DNA from: Gemmatimonadota bacterium
GTDB lineage: Bacteria > Gemmatimonadota > Gemmatimonadetes > Longimicrobiales > Gaopeijiaceae
Length of the DNA: 64,000 nt
Assembly (NCBI GenBank): GCA_029262115.1
Contig: JAJCZZ010000096.1
Location: 1-64,000 of the forward strand
Direction: 5' to 3'
The position numbers were made by a program, and so were the translations under genes. This document shows, one piece after another, positions 25,152-33,062 of the stretch (positions are counted from its first letter, which is position 1; every line of letters starts with the position of its first letter). Below the pieces are notes generated by a model. That model ran no database searches, had not been told where the DNA came from, and worked only from the letters and a program-made list of their open reading frames with translations.

Positions 25152-26117
25152 TCACCGTCCAACCCAACCGGCGACCTCGTCCAGGTAGCGCCGATACCCG
25201 GTACTGCCTGCCTGGGAGTCGCCCCCCCACCCCCGGAAGCGTGCGTCGGTCCAGATGCACTCCGACTCACGGAAAGGTATCCACGGCACTTCGAAGGCCG
25301 AGACGCACGCCGGATCGTCCCGATGCCAGGGGAACGGCTGGGCCGAGGATCCGATGTTCTGAGCGTGCCCCTCGATCGGGAAGTGAACCCCCTTCTGGTT
25401 CCGGTCGCATGTGTCGAAGTGCCAGTGCCCCCGGTCGCACGATGCGCGACTGGCGTAGTTGGCGTTCTTGCCCTCGGCGACCCAGATGAGTGGAGATGTA
25501 CCGATCCAGGTGAGCTCGCTCGGATCGTACCAGCGGCAGTCGTCGCCGCTTCCGAAACAGTGAGCGGAAAGGAAGACGCGCGTCGGCGTCCATCCGGCGA
25601 CGTCCGCTTTCCACGCCACATCGATCGCGATGAACTCGGAGTCGCCGCGGTGGGGGTCGCAGCCGCCCCGAAGTCTCAACAGGCACTTCGGGCCTTGCCA
25701 GCCGCAGTCGTCGACGTAGGCAGGCAGGTAGGCGACGCGGACGCCCCCTTCGTACGGCTGCGCGCCGAAGAGGTAGCCACCGGTAAGGCGGCCCTCTGCG
25801 TGATCCCAGTTGCAGGCCCGGTCGGACACGACAAAGGCGGGGGCAAACTGCTTGGCCAGGGCGATCTCGCACGGGTCGGACAGACCGTCTCGGTCGAGGT
25901 CGGGCGTGAGGTCGGCGCCGAGGGCCACGGCGTGATCGCATAGGGGCTCGCCCACTACAGGGATGAAGCGCTCCGTGGCGGCGTGCCCGAGGGCGACGGA
26001 TTGAAGGAGCGCGAGGACCACGATGGAAACCCCGGTCCACGCCACCAACCTCTGGCGGCGCCGAGCGCCCAAACCTCCGCCCAAACCTCCGCCTAAACCT
26101 CTGCCCGACCGGCTCAT
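25152..26117 (-). CDS. Secreted protein resembling the VPS62/DUF946 group
   Basis: About 321 residues. After a Gly-rich start (three GGGLG repeats encoded by tandem 12-mers) comes a membrane or signal segment VSIVVLALLQSVALGHAA. An EF-hand-like loop LTPDLDRDGLSDPCE follows. The central part has YGGVRVAYLPAYVDDCGW-like strands, FIAIDVAW, VFLSAHCFGSGDDCRWYD and PLIWVAEGKNANYAS, which recall the histidine- and tryptophan-rich VPS62-like fold of eukaryotes and some bacteria. At least nine Cys suggest disulfides. I start at ATG 26117; ATG 26162 is possible but sits beside the divergent padR promoter. Function unknown and the family link is tentative. Confidence 0.55.
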   Translation of the reverse strand: MSRSGRGLGGGLGGGLGARRRQRLVAWTGVSIVVLALLQSVALGHAATERFIPVVGEPLCDHAVALGADLTPDLDRDGLSDPCEIALAKQFAPAFVVSDRACNWDHAEGRLTGGYLFGAQPYEGGVRVAYLPAYVDDCGWQGPKCLLRLRGGCDPHRGDSEFIAIDVAWKADVAGWTPTRVFLSAHCFGSGDDCRWYDPSELTWIGTSPLIWVAEGKNANYASRASCDRGHWHFDTCDRNQKGVHFPIEGHAQNIGSSAQPFPWHRDDPACVSAFEVPWIPFRESECIWTDARFRGWGGDSQAGSTGYRRYLDEVAGWVGR

Positions 26118-26164
26118 CGGCGCCCACGAAATCGGATCGCTGCGCGGTGGCGGACATAACACCC

Positions 26165-26193
26165 TTGATCTTTAACCACACTGTAGTTTAACA
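26165..26193 (+). promoter_or_regulatory. padR promoter with a 21-bp imperfect palindrome
   Basis: TTGATC (26165-26170), a 17-nt spacer and TTAACA (26188-26193) form a plausible promoter for the padR gene at 26236. The spacer is almost filled by a dyad, TTtAACcACA-c-TGTaGTTtAA (26171-26191), with 8 of 10 pairs matching. The inner ACA/TGT half-sites fit the dyads known for PadR proteins. The site also lies near the start of the divergent secreted-protein gene and could control both. Confidence 0.5.
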
Positions 26194-26235
26194 TGGCGTC
26201 GACCACAGCAATCTCCCTACTCCACGGGCACGGAC

Positions 26236-26571
26236 GTGACAGGCTACCTCGGCGAGTTCGAGCAGTTGATCCTCTTTTCCGTCCTCCATCTCCGAGAGGA
26301 AGCGTACGGCGTCGCCATCCGCGAGACCATTGAAGAACGAACCGGCCGCACCGTGTCCGCCGGAGCCATTTACACCGCGCTCGGGCGGATGGAAGATCGC
26401 GGTCTGGTCCGTTCCTACGTGGAGAGACCGCAGGAAGGTCGCACCGGGCGCCCCCGGAAATTCTACGCGCTCCGGCGGGATGGCGCCGGAGCGCTCCGGG
26501 ACTCCTACTCCACGATTCAGGCGATGGCGGGTGGGTTGATCCCGGCCCTCACCGAGTTGGCGGACGGCTGA
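26236..26571 (+). CDS. PadR family transcriptional regulator
   Basis: 111 residues, GTG start at 26236. The winged helix is clear: LGEFEQLILFSVLHLREEAYGVAIRE (two helices), RTVSAGAIYTALGRMEDRGLV for the recognition helix and wing, and GRPRKFYALRRDGAGAL. The wing contains the RPRKFY pattern usual for PadR proteins next to ADOP permeases. No strong ribosome binding site is seen before the GTG. The stop is 5 nt before the permease ATG, so the pair is an operon and probably self-repressed through the palindrome at 26171-26191. Confidence 0.88.
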   Translation: MTGYLGEFEQLILFSVLHLREEAYGVAIRETIEERTGRTVSAGAIYTALGRMEDRGLVRSYVERPQEGRTGRPRKFYALRRDGAGALRDSYSTIQAMAGGLIPALTELADG

Positions 26572-26576
26572 CGCAT

Positions 26577-29312
26577 ATGAGCACGGGCCCCCATCGTCCG
26601 CCCCGGTTCTGGGCCCTCGTCGCTGGGTGGCTCATCCGCGGAGAGGACGCGCCCTTCATCCGCGACGACCTGGTGGACTCCTTCCACCTCGATCTGGAGC
26701 ACGGCCTCTCTCCGCGCCGGGCCCGGTCGCGATACGCCATGAACGTCATCGGCTCGATCGTAAGCCTCATGATGGGATGGCTGTCTCGCGCGCTCGGTCG
26801 GGGCGCCGGGCTCGACGTGCGGCTGGGCATTCGGATGCTGGGAAAACAGCCGCTCCTCACCGGCGTGGCCATGCTCGCCCTGGGGCTGGGCATTCCGTCG
26901 TCGCTGTCGATGCACCACCTCGTGAACGTGCTCCTCACGCCTCTGCCGGTCCCGGAAGGAGAGAGGGTCCTCGGTATCCGGAACTGGGACCGGGAGAGCT
27001 CCGACCCAGTCCAGTCGACGCTGGACGAGCTTCAGAACTGGCAGGAGTCCCTGTCGAGCTTCCAGTCGATCGGCGCGACGCGGTCGTACATGGTCAACGT
27101 GCACAACGGAGACGCCGGAGCGCCCCCGGTCCGGGCCGCTGAGGTCACGGCGTCGACCTTCCCGCTGCTCCGGAGCATCCCGCTCCTCGGCCGCACGCTC
27201 CTCTCCGTTGACGAGACCCCCGGCGCGCCCTACGTCGCGGTCATCTCGGAGGATCTGTGGCGTTCACGCTTCGCCGCCGATCCCGACATCGTGGGGCGCC
27301 AGGTGACCATCGGGCGCAAGACGCACACCGTTGTCGGCGTCATGCCGTCGACCTTCCGCTTCCCGATGGATGACCGTGTCTGGCTGCCGCTGCGACCCCG
27401 CTGGACGGGCCCCGACGGCCCGGGTGGTGTGCGGGTGTGGGTCTTCGGCCGCCTCGCGGACGGTGCCGGCGAAGCGGACGCTCGAACGGAAGTGTCCGGC
27501 GTCACCAGACGATGGGCCGTGGAGGACCCGGAAAGCTATGACCGGCTGATCGGTGAGGCCGTACCGATGCCCCTCCTTCTTCTGGGAGAGGACGACTTCA
27601 CTCACAGTGGGCCCGCGGGGCTGGCAGACGAGGAGGTCCTTCTCGGGCAGGCGATTCTCACGCTCATGCTGCTGCTCGTGTGCGGGAACGTCGGGACTCT
27701 GATCCTGGCGCGGACCGCGACCCGTTCGGGCGAGATCGCCATTCGCACTGCGCTCGGCGCGAGCAGAAGCCGGATCGTCTTCCAACTGTTCGTCGAAGCG
27801 ACGGTCCTGGCCGTGGTGGCCACCGGCCTCGGTCTGATCGTGGCCGAGGCCACCGCGCGTTGGCTGACGAGTCTGCTCGGTCCCTTCGTGGGCTTCCCGT
27901 CCTGGCTGGACATCACTCTCAATCTGGAGATCGTGGCGACGGCGATGGCCTTCGCGGTGGTGTCGGCCGGTGTTGCCGGGGTGATCCCGGCGTTGAAGGC
28001 GACCTCTCGCGGCGTGCAGGGAAATCTCCAGCGGACCGCCGCCGGCAACTCGTCCATCCGTTTCGGGGCCGGCTCGACCGTCCTGATCGTCAGCGAGGTA
28101 GTGCTGGCCGTGGGATTCCTCGCGCTGGGCGGCGCGTTGTCGCGTAGTCTGTTCCGGGATACCGAGGGCCAACTCGGCTTCGACCCGGAGCAGTACCTCG
28201 AGGCCACCGTGCGAGTCCCGGACCCGGCACTGACCGCTGACACCGAGCCGCTGGAATCTGATACGGTGTCGGCCGTCCGGCTCCGCGAGATCCAGACCGA
28301 CGTGCTGCGGCGGCTCCAGGAAGAGCCGGGCGTCGTGGCCGCGTCGATGGGCCCGGAAGTGCCGGGCGCGTCCCTGCGGGGGAGCCCGATCATTCTCGAG
28401 ACCACCGACACCGTCAGGCGGATGGGGCCCACCGGGCTCGAGCGCGCGGCCGAAGCGCGCGTCGACGTGGGCTTCTTCTCGGCACTCGGTCGCCCGATCC
28501 TGGTCGGGCGGAACTTCTCCGAGGCCGATCTGGATGCGAACGAACGAGGCCATCGATCGGCCGTGATCGTGAACACGACCTTTGTCGACCATATCCTTGA
28601 CGGCCGTCAGCCCGTCGGGCAGCGCTTCCGGCCCTTCCGCTACTCGGACGCCGACTCCGTCGTGGTGGATTGGTACGAGATCATCGGGGTCGTCGGGCCC
28701 TTCGGCATGAACGTGCACAATCCAGCGAAGGACGCGGGCGTCTACTACCCGGTGGCGCCCGGGGAGGCGAATCCGACGCGGTACCTGATCGAGGCGGCCG
28801 GGTCGCCCGAGGCGTTTTCGTCCCGCCTCCGCGAGATCGTCGCCGCGGTCGATCCGGAAGCCCTCGTCGTCCGTTCCGTATCGGCAGCGGAGTTGATCCG
28901 AGCGGAGGGCAACCTCTTCCGTTGGGCCGCGCTCATGCAGGTCGCCCTGGCCGGCGTCGCCTTTTTGCTCTCGGTGACCGGCCTGTACGCGTTGATGGCG
29001 TTCACGGTGACGCAGCGGACGCGCGAGATCGGGATCCGAACCGCGCTGGGTGCCCGACCCTGGACCATCATCTCGACCATCGCGAAGCGTGCGGCACTTC
29101 AACTGGGAATCGGGCTCTCGCTGGGGGCGGTCTGGGGCTGGATGCTCCTCCGCGGGATGGGCGGCGACGACGCCATGATGGTGGATCTGGACATCCCGGT
29201 GACCATCGCCGTAACCGTTACGATTGGCGGTGTGGTCGGCGTGCTCGCGTGCGCGGCTCCGACCCTGCGTGGGCTGCGGATCCAACCGTCGGAGGCGTTG
29301 CGGGAGAGCTGA
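26577..29312 (+). CDS. ABC transporter permease, ADOP type, with prefix domain
   Basis: 911 residues. The cytoplasmic prefix (residues about 10-75, FWALVAGWLIRGEDAPFIRD with an Arg-rich helix) is of the kind found on ADOPs paired with PadR genes. It is followed by TM1 (VAMLALGLGIPSSLSMHHLV), a MacB-like periplasmic domain, the FtsX block LMLLLVCGNVGTLILARTAT, a second periplasmic domain and a final block (GLYALMAFTVTQRTREIGIR). TM1 carries PSSLSMHH where most relatives have a T/NAAIFS-like stretch, a local divergence. No ATPase gene is linked. The transported compound is unknown. Confidence 0.88.
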   Translation: MSTGPHRPPRFWALVAGWLIRGEDAPFIRDDLVDSFHLDLEHGLSPRRARSRYAMNVIGSIVSLMMGWLSRALGRGAGLDVRLGIRMLGKQPLLTGVAMLALGLGIPSSLSMHHLVNVLLTPLPVPEGERVLGIRNWDRESSDPVQSTLDELQNWQESLSSFQSIGATRSYMVNVHNGDAGAPPVRAAEVTASTFPLLRSIPLLGRTLLSVDETPGAPYVAVISEDLWRSRFAADPDIVGRQVTIGRKTHTVVGVMPSTFRFPMDDRVWLPLRPRWTGPDGPGGVRVWVFGRLADGAGEADARTEVSGVTRRWAVEDPESYDRLIGEAVPMPLLLLGEDDFTHSGPAGLADEEVLLGQAILTLMLLLVCGNVGTLILARTATRSGEIAIRTALGASRSRIVFQLFVEATVLAVVATGLGLIVAEATARWLTSLLGPFVGFPSWLDITLNLEIVATAMAFAVVSAGVAGVIPALKATSRGVQGNLQRTAAGNSSIRFGAGSTVLIVSEVVLAVGFLALGGALSRSLFRDTEGQLGFDPEQYLEATVRVPDPALTADTEPLESDTVSAVRLREIQTDVLRRLQEEPGVVAASMGPEVPGASLRGSPIILETTDTVRRMGPTGLERAAEARVDVGFFSALGRPILVGRNFSEADLDANERGHRSAVIVNTTFVDHILDGRQPVGQRFRPFRYSDADSVVVDWYEIIGVVGPFGMNVHNPAKDAGVYYPVAPGEANPTRYLIEAAGSPEAFSSRLREIVAAVDPEALVVRSVSAAELIRAEGNLFRWAALMQVALAGVAFLLSVTGLYALMAFTVTQRTREIGIRTALGARPWTIISTIAKRAALQLGIGLSLGAVWGWMLLRGMGGDDAMMVDLDIPVTIAVTVTIGGVVGVLACAAPTLRGLRIQPSEALRES

Positions 29313-29345
29313 GAGGATGACGGTCGCCGGCACACCAAAGCTTGA

Positions 29346-29387
29346 CCTAAAATCCTTAGGCCATCACCTTAACCTAAGTTCTTTAGG
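29346..29387 (+). promoter_or_regulatory. Twin operator: two copies of CCTAA-N5-TTAGG
   Basis: Two identical-arm dyads, 29346-29360 and 29373-29387, have 5-bp perfect arms and 5-nt centres, and start 27 nt apart. They lie 59-100 nt upstream of the padR ATG at 29446. A TTGACC (29342-29347) overlaps the first copy and could be a -35 box, although no good -10 is at the right distance. The repeated dyad is the likely binding site of the adjacent PadR protein. Confidence 0.6.
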
Positions 29388-29445
29388 CCAGGACCGCCGC
29401 GCGACGGTGTTTCCGAACCCCCTCAGCCTCCCGCTCTCACCAACC

Positions 29446-29793
29446 ATGCCCGACGACTCCCTCGCCGTGCTCAAGGGCACGCTCGAGTTCCTTGCGCTCC
29501 GGACGCTCGCGTCCGGGACCGAGATGCACGGCTTCGAGATCCTCGACTTCGTCCACAGGTCGACCGAGGACGAGCTGCAGTTGGAGGAAGGGGCGCTCTA
29601 TCCGGCCTTGCACCGGATGGAGAAGCGGGGGTGGCTGGCCGCGCGGTGGGGCGTGTCTGAAAAGGGGCGGAGGGCGAAGTATTACCGTCTCACGACGGAC
29701 GGACAGACGGCCCTCCGCTCTGAAGAGGAGCGCTGGTCACGGTACGTCACGGCAGTCGGGCGCTTGGCCCCGGATGCGGGAGCGCGGCCGTGA
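29446..29793 (+). CDS. PadR family transcriptional regulator
   Basis: 115 residues: DSLAVLKGTLEFLALRTLAS, MHGFEILDFVHRST, the recognition segment LQLEEGALYPALHRMEKRGW, and the wing SEKGRRAKYYRLTTDGQTAL. The opening (VLKGTLEFLALRTL) is the standard start of PadR proteins paired with ADOPs, so ATG 29446 is preferred over the longer open frame from 29224, which overlaps the previous gene. The stop overlaps the permease GTG (GTGA). This is the third regulator-permease pair in the window, and its operators differ from the other two. Confidence 0.9.
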   Translation: MPDDSLAVLKGTLEFLALRTLASGTEMHGFEILDFVHRSTEDELQLEEGALYPALHRMEKRGWLAARWGVSEKGRRAKYYRLTTDGQTALRSEEERWSRYVTAVGRLAPDAGARP

Positions 29794-32372
29794 CCGATCC
29801 ACGCATCGACGAGGAGCTCCGCCACCATATCCAGGAGCGCACGGACCGTCTCGTGCGGGAGGGAATGGACCCGGACGAGGCCCGGCGGGCGGCCGAGCAC
29901 GCGTTCGGCGACCTCGATCAACTGCGCGAAGAGGTCGCGCGCATCGATCACCCCCGCCGCACGGCACCAGGCCGCCTCCTCGACGCACTCGTGTCCGACG
30001 CCCGCTTCGCGGTCCGACAACTTCGGCGCAATCCGGGCTACGCCGCTGTCGCCGTCCTCACGCTCGGTCTCGGCATCGGCGCGTCGGCCGCGATCTTCGG
30101 GCTGGTGAAGGCGGTCGTACTCGACCCCCTGCCCTACCCGGAGTCGGAACGGCTGGTCAGCCTGAACGAGCGCGCCCCCGACGGGATCCCGTTCTCGGTG
30201 TCGGGCCCGAACTACACGGACTTCCGCGACCAGGTAGGCTCACTCGAGCATCTGACGGCAGTCACCTATGTGGAGCACACGACCCATGTCGAGGGTCGGC
30301 CCCTGCAGGTGCTCGCCGAAGTGGTCACGGGTGACTTCTTCCGACTCTTCGGTGCCGCCGCCGCCCTGGGACGGACGTTCCGCCCCGGAGCCCCCGGCTC
30401 CGTCGAGGACGGTGTGGTCGTCCTGAGCCATGCATTCTGGCGTGATCACTCGGGCTCGGACCCCGAGGTTCTGGGGTCCGGCCTGCTCCTGGACGGCAGA
30501 CCGTACGAGGTCATCGGGGTGATGCCGGAAGGGTGGGGTCCCACCCCAGACGTCGACGTCTGGCATGCGCTGAGTCCGCTGCCGGCCTCGCGGAACAACC
30601 ACGATCTCTCGGTGGTGGGGCGGGTCGCGGGTGGCACGTCGCTCGCAGCGGCACAGGCCGAACTGGAAGCGGCGGCTGCGGCTCTCGGTGAGCGCTACCC
30701 CGCTTCGAACGGGGGGTGGGGAGCCAAGCTGACGCCGTTGAAGGAAGCCGTCGTGGGGAAGGAGCGCATCCGTGCGGGGTGGGTCCTGCTCGGGGCGGTC
30801 GGGCTTCTGGTGCTGATGGCGTGCGCGTCGGTCTCCAATCTTCTACTCGCTCGGGCGTCGGGCCGCGGGCACGAGATCGGGCTGAGGGCGGCGCTCGGTG
30901 CGGGTCGCGGGCGCCTGGTGCGGCAACTGCTCACCGAAAGTTCCGTGCTCGCTCTCGGCGGCGTGGCGCTCGGACTGCTGCTGGCGTGGTTCTTCCTCCC
31001 CATCCTTCAGACCCTGAGTCCGTCGGACACGCCGCGGCTCGGCGACGCGAGCGCGAACGGCCCGGTCGTGCTCTTCGCCGCCGCCGTCGGGGCGCTCAGC
31101 ACGCTGCTCTTCGGGCTAGCGCCGATCGCGCACCTGGCAGGCAGTCGACCCAGTCTGGGCGGAGGCAGGACCGTGGCGGGGGGTGGGCGCGCACAGACGC
31201 TCCGATACGCCCTGGTGGCGGGACAGGTGGCGCTCTCGCTCACGCTGCTCTCCGGAGCGGGTGCGCTGGCCAGGAGCTATCTCGCACTCCAGTCCACCGA
31301 TCCCGGACTCCCCATCGACCGAGGAGTCGTCGTGCCACTGGTCCTGGGCAGCGACCGTTACGATTCGGAGGACGAGCGTGGCCTCGTCCGCACACGGATC
31401 GAAGACGCCCTCCAGACCCTGCCGGGCGTCGTGGCGGTCGGGAGCAGCAACGTGCTGCCGTTCTCGGGCATGAACACCGTGGTCGGCGTCAACGTCGAGG
31501 GGCAGCCGACGACGGCGGACCAGGCGCCCTTCGTCCGATGGCGCGCGGTCTCTCGTGGCTGGCTGCGTGCCGCCGACCTGAAGCCGCGCGCAGGTCGGAC
31601 ATTCGAGGTCGTGGACTTCGATCGGAACGCCGAAGACGTGGTCGTGCTCACCACTTCCCTGGCGCACATGCTCTTCGGCGGCGATGACCAGGCCGTCGGG
31701 AAGCGGATCGCGATGGGGTGGGACGGCCGCAACTACCGCCGGGTGGTCGGGGTCGTCGATGACATGCAAGATCGGGCCATGACGGGGGGTCCCGCGCCCC
31801 TCTTCTTCTTTCCCGAGCCCGGGGCGTTGCCCTGGGTGAATCTCCTCGTGCGTTTCGAGGGCGACGTCCCGCTCGCGAGCGCCTCCGCGGTCCGTGAAGC
31901 GATCTGGTCGGTCGATGCCGGCCTACCGGTCCCCTCTGTCGAGCGGCTCGACCAGCGGTACGCGGATTCGGTCGCGGACCACGGCTTCAATCTTCTGGTC
32001 ATCGCGGTCTTCGCCGGCGTGGCGCTTACGCTGTCGCTCCTCGGCATCTACGGGCTGGTGCTCTTCACCGTGGAACGGCGCACCCGGGAGATCGGGGTGC
32101 GGATCGCCCTCGGGGCCCATCCGAGAAGGGTCGTGCGCCTCCTGCTGGCCGGCGGAATCCGCCCCGCGCTCCTCGGCGTAGTCGCGGGCGTCGTCCTGAG
32201 CCGTGTGCTCACCCGGTCGCTCGACGGACTCCTCTTCCAGACGGACGCCAGCGCGCCCGCGCACGTCCTGGTGCCGGCGCTGCTGATGGCGCTGGCTTCC
32301 CTGGCAGCCGTTTGGATCCCCGCCCAACGCGCGACCCGGGTGGAGCCGAGGGAGTCGCTTCGGGCGGAGTAG
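29790..32372 (+). CDS. ABC transporter permease, ADOP type, with prefix domain
   Basis: 860 residues from a GTG that overlaps the padR stop. The prefix domain (residues 1-50: IDEELRHHIQERTDRLVREG, then DEARRAAEHAFGDLDQ) is the classic ADOP type 1 prefix. TM1 is VAVLTLGLGIGASAAIFGLV; the first FtsX block has LVLMACASVSNLLLARASGR, and the second GIYGLVLFTVERRTREIGVR. Two MacB-like periplasmic domains lie between. It probably works with an ATPase encoded elsewhere, or is an orphan permease as the family name says. Regulation by the adjacent PadR is inferred from overlap. Confidence 0.9.
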   Translation: MTDPRIDEELRHHIQERTDRLVREGMDPDEARRAAEHAFGDLDQLREEVARIDHPRRTAPGRLLDALVSDARFAVRQLRRNPGYAAVAVLTLGLGIGASAAIFGLVKAVVLDPLPYPESERLVSLNERAPDGIPFSVSGPNYTDFRDQVGSLEHLTAVTYVEHTTHVEGRPLQVLAEVVTGDFFRLFGAAAALGRTFRPGAPGSVEDGVVVLSHAFWRDHSGSDPEVLGSGLLLDGRPYEVIGVMPEGWGPTPDVDVWHALSPLPASRNNHDLSVVGRVAGGTSLAAAQAELEAAAAALGERYPASNGGWGAKLTPLKEAVVGKERIRAGWVLLGAVGLLVLMACASVSNLLLARASGRGHEIGLRAALGAGRGRLVRQLLTESSVLALGGVALGLLLAWFFLPILQTLSPSDTPRLGDASANGPVVLFAAAVGALSTLLFGLAPIAHLAGSRPSLGGGRTVAGGGRAQTLRYALVAGQVALSLTLLSGAGALARSYLALQSTDPGLPIDRGVVVPLVLGSDRYDSEDERGLVRTRIEDALQTLPGVVAVGSSNVLPFSGMNTVVGVNVEGQPTTADQAPFVRWRAVSRGWLRAADLKPRAGRTFEVVDFDRNAEDVVVLTTSLAHMLFGGDDQAVGKRIAMGWDGRNYRRVVGVVDDMQDRAMTGGPAPLFFFPEPGALPWVNLLVRFEGDVPLASASAVREAIWSVDAGLPVPSVERLDQRYADSVADHGFNLLVIAVFAGVALTLSLLGIYGLVLFTVERRTREIGVRIALGAHPRRVVRLLLAGGIRPALLGVVAGVVLSRVLTRSLDGLLFQTDASAPAHVLVPALLMALASLAAVWIPAQRATRVEPRESLRAE

Positions 32373-32452
32373 GGAGTGGCAGGAAGGGAGCTGGGCGCGC
32401 CCGTCACTACGAGGTCGACCCACCTACAAGGTCGGCCCACATTCCCGGAAAC

Positions 32453-33058
32453 TCAGCGGCCTCCTGCTTTCACCACCTCCAGCGTATACGGCAACCCGCA
32501 CTCGCCGTCTAGGTCGACCCGGGCTTCCAGCGACACCCGCGCGCCGTCGCGGACGATGTCGCGTGGTCCGCCCGCGACGGCGTACTCGATGCCGTCGACA
32601 TCGGTGAGGCGGAGACAGCCGCCGACGACCCGGTCGACCCGTCCCTCACGGTAGACCAGCCCTTCCGCATTCGTCACGTGGAACAGCTCGGACAGGGCGA
32701 TCGGCGCGAAGTAGATGTCGAACACCACGAATCGGTGGACCCGATCCCACTGCGCCCAGCCTGGCAGGTCGACCGTGACGTCGAACTCGCCGTCCATATT
32801 CGTGAGGACGTCCGTCAGCGACTCGAAGCCGCTGCGCATGCCGCCGAGGCCGACGCGAATCGGCGTGATGGATGGCATTTCACCGCTCGCCACACGCACC
32901 CGCGTTCCGGGCGGACCCGACACCGGGACGATGAGGTCGACCCGGCGTTCGATTTCGCCGGTACCGGCCGGAGACACGGCCTGGGCGGACAGGGGCGCGG
33001 CGGCCGACAGGGCGGCCGCCGTCATGACGAGAACCGAACAAGCAGCAGAACGTTTCAT
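32453..33058 (-). CDS. Secreted protein of unknown function
   Basis: 201 residues starting MKRSAACSVLVMTAAALSAA, a clear signal peptide ending near LSAQA. The mature part looks like an all-beta protein with a possible Ig-like first half (VDLIVPVSGPPGTRVRVASG, FDVTVDLPGWAQWDRVHRFV) and a second beta-rich half ending with GECGLPYTLEVVKAGG. No known motif is recognised. The start is 4 nt after the stop of the DUF4015 glycosidase, so it is very likely the last gene of the waaA operon. A longer frame upstream overlaps that gene and is rejected. Confidence 0.65.
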   Translation of the reverse strand: MKRSAACSVLVMTAAALSAAAPLSAQAVSPAGTGEIERRVDLIVPVSGPPGTRVRVASGEMPSITPIRVGLGGMRSGFESLTDVLTNMDGEFDVTVDLPGWAQWDRVHRFVVFDIYFAPIALSELFHVTNAEGLVYREGRVDRVVGGCLRLTDVDGIEYAVAGGPRDIVRDGARVSLEARVDLDGECGLPYTLEVVKAGGR

Positions 33059-33062
33059 TCTT

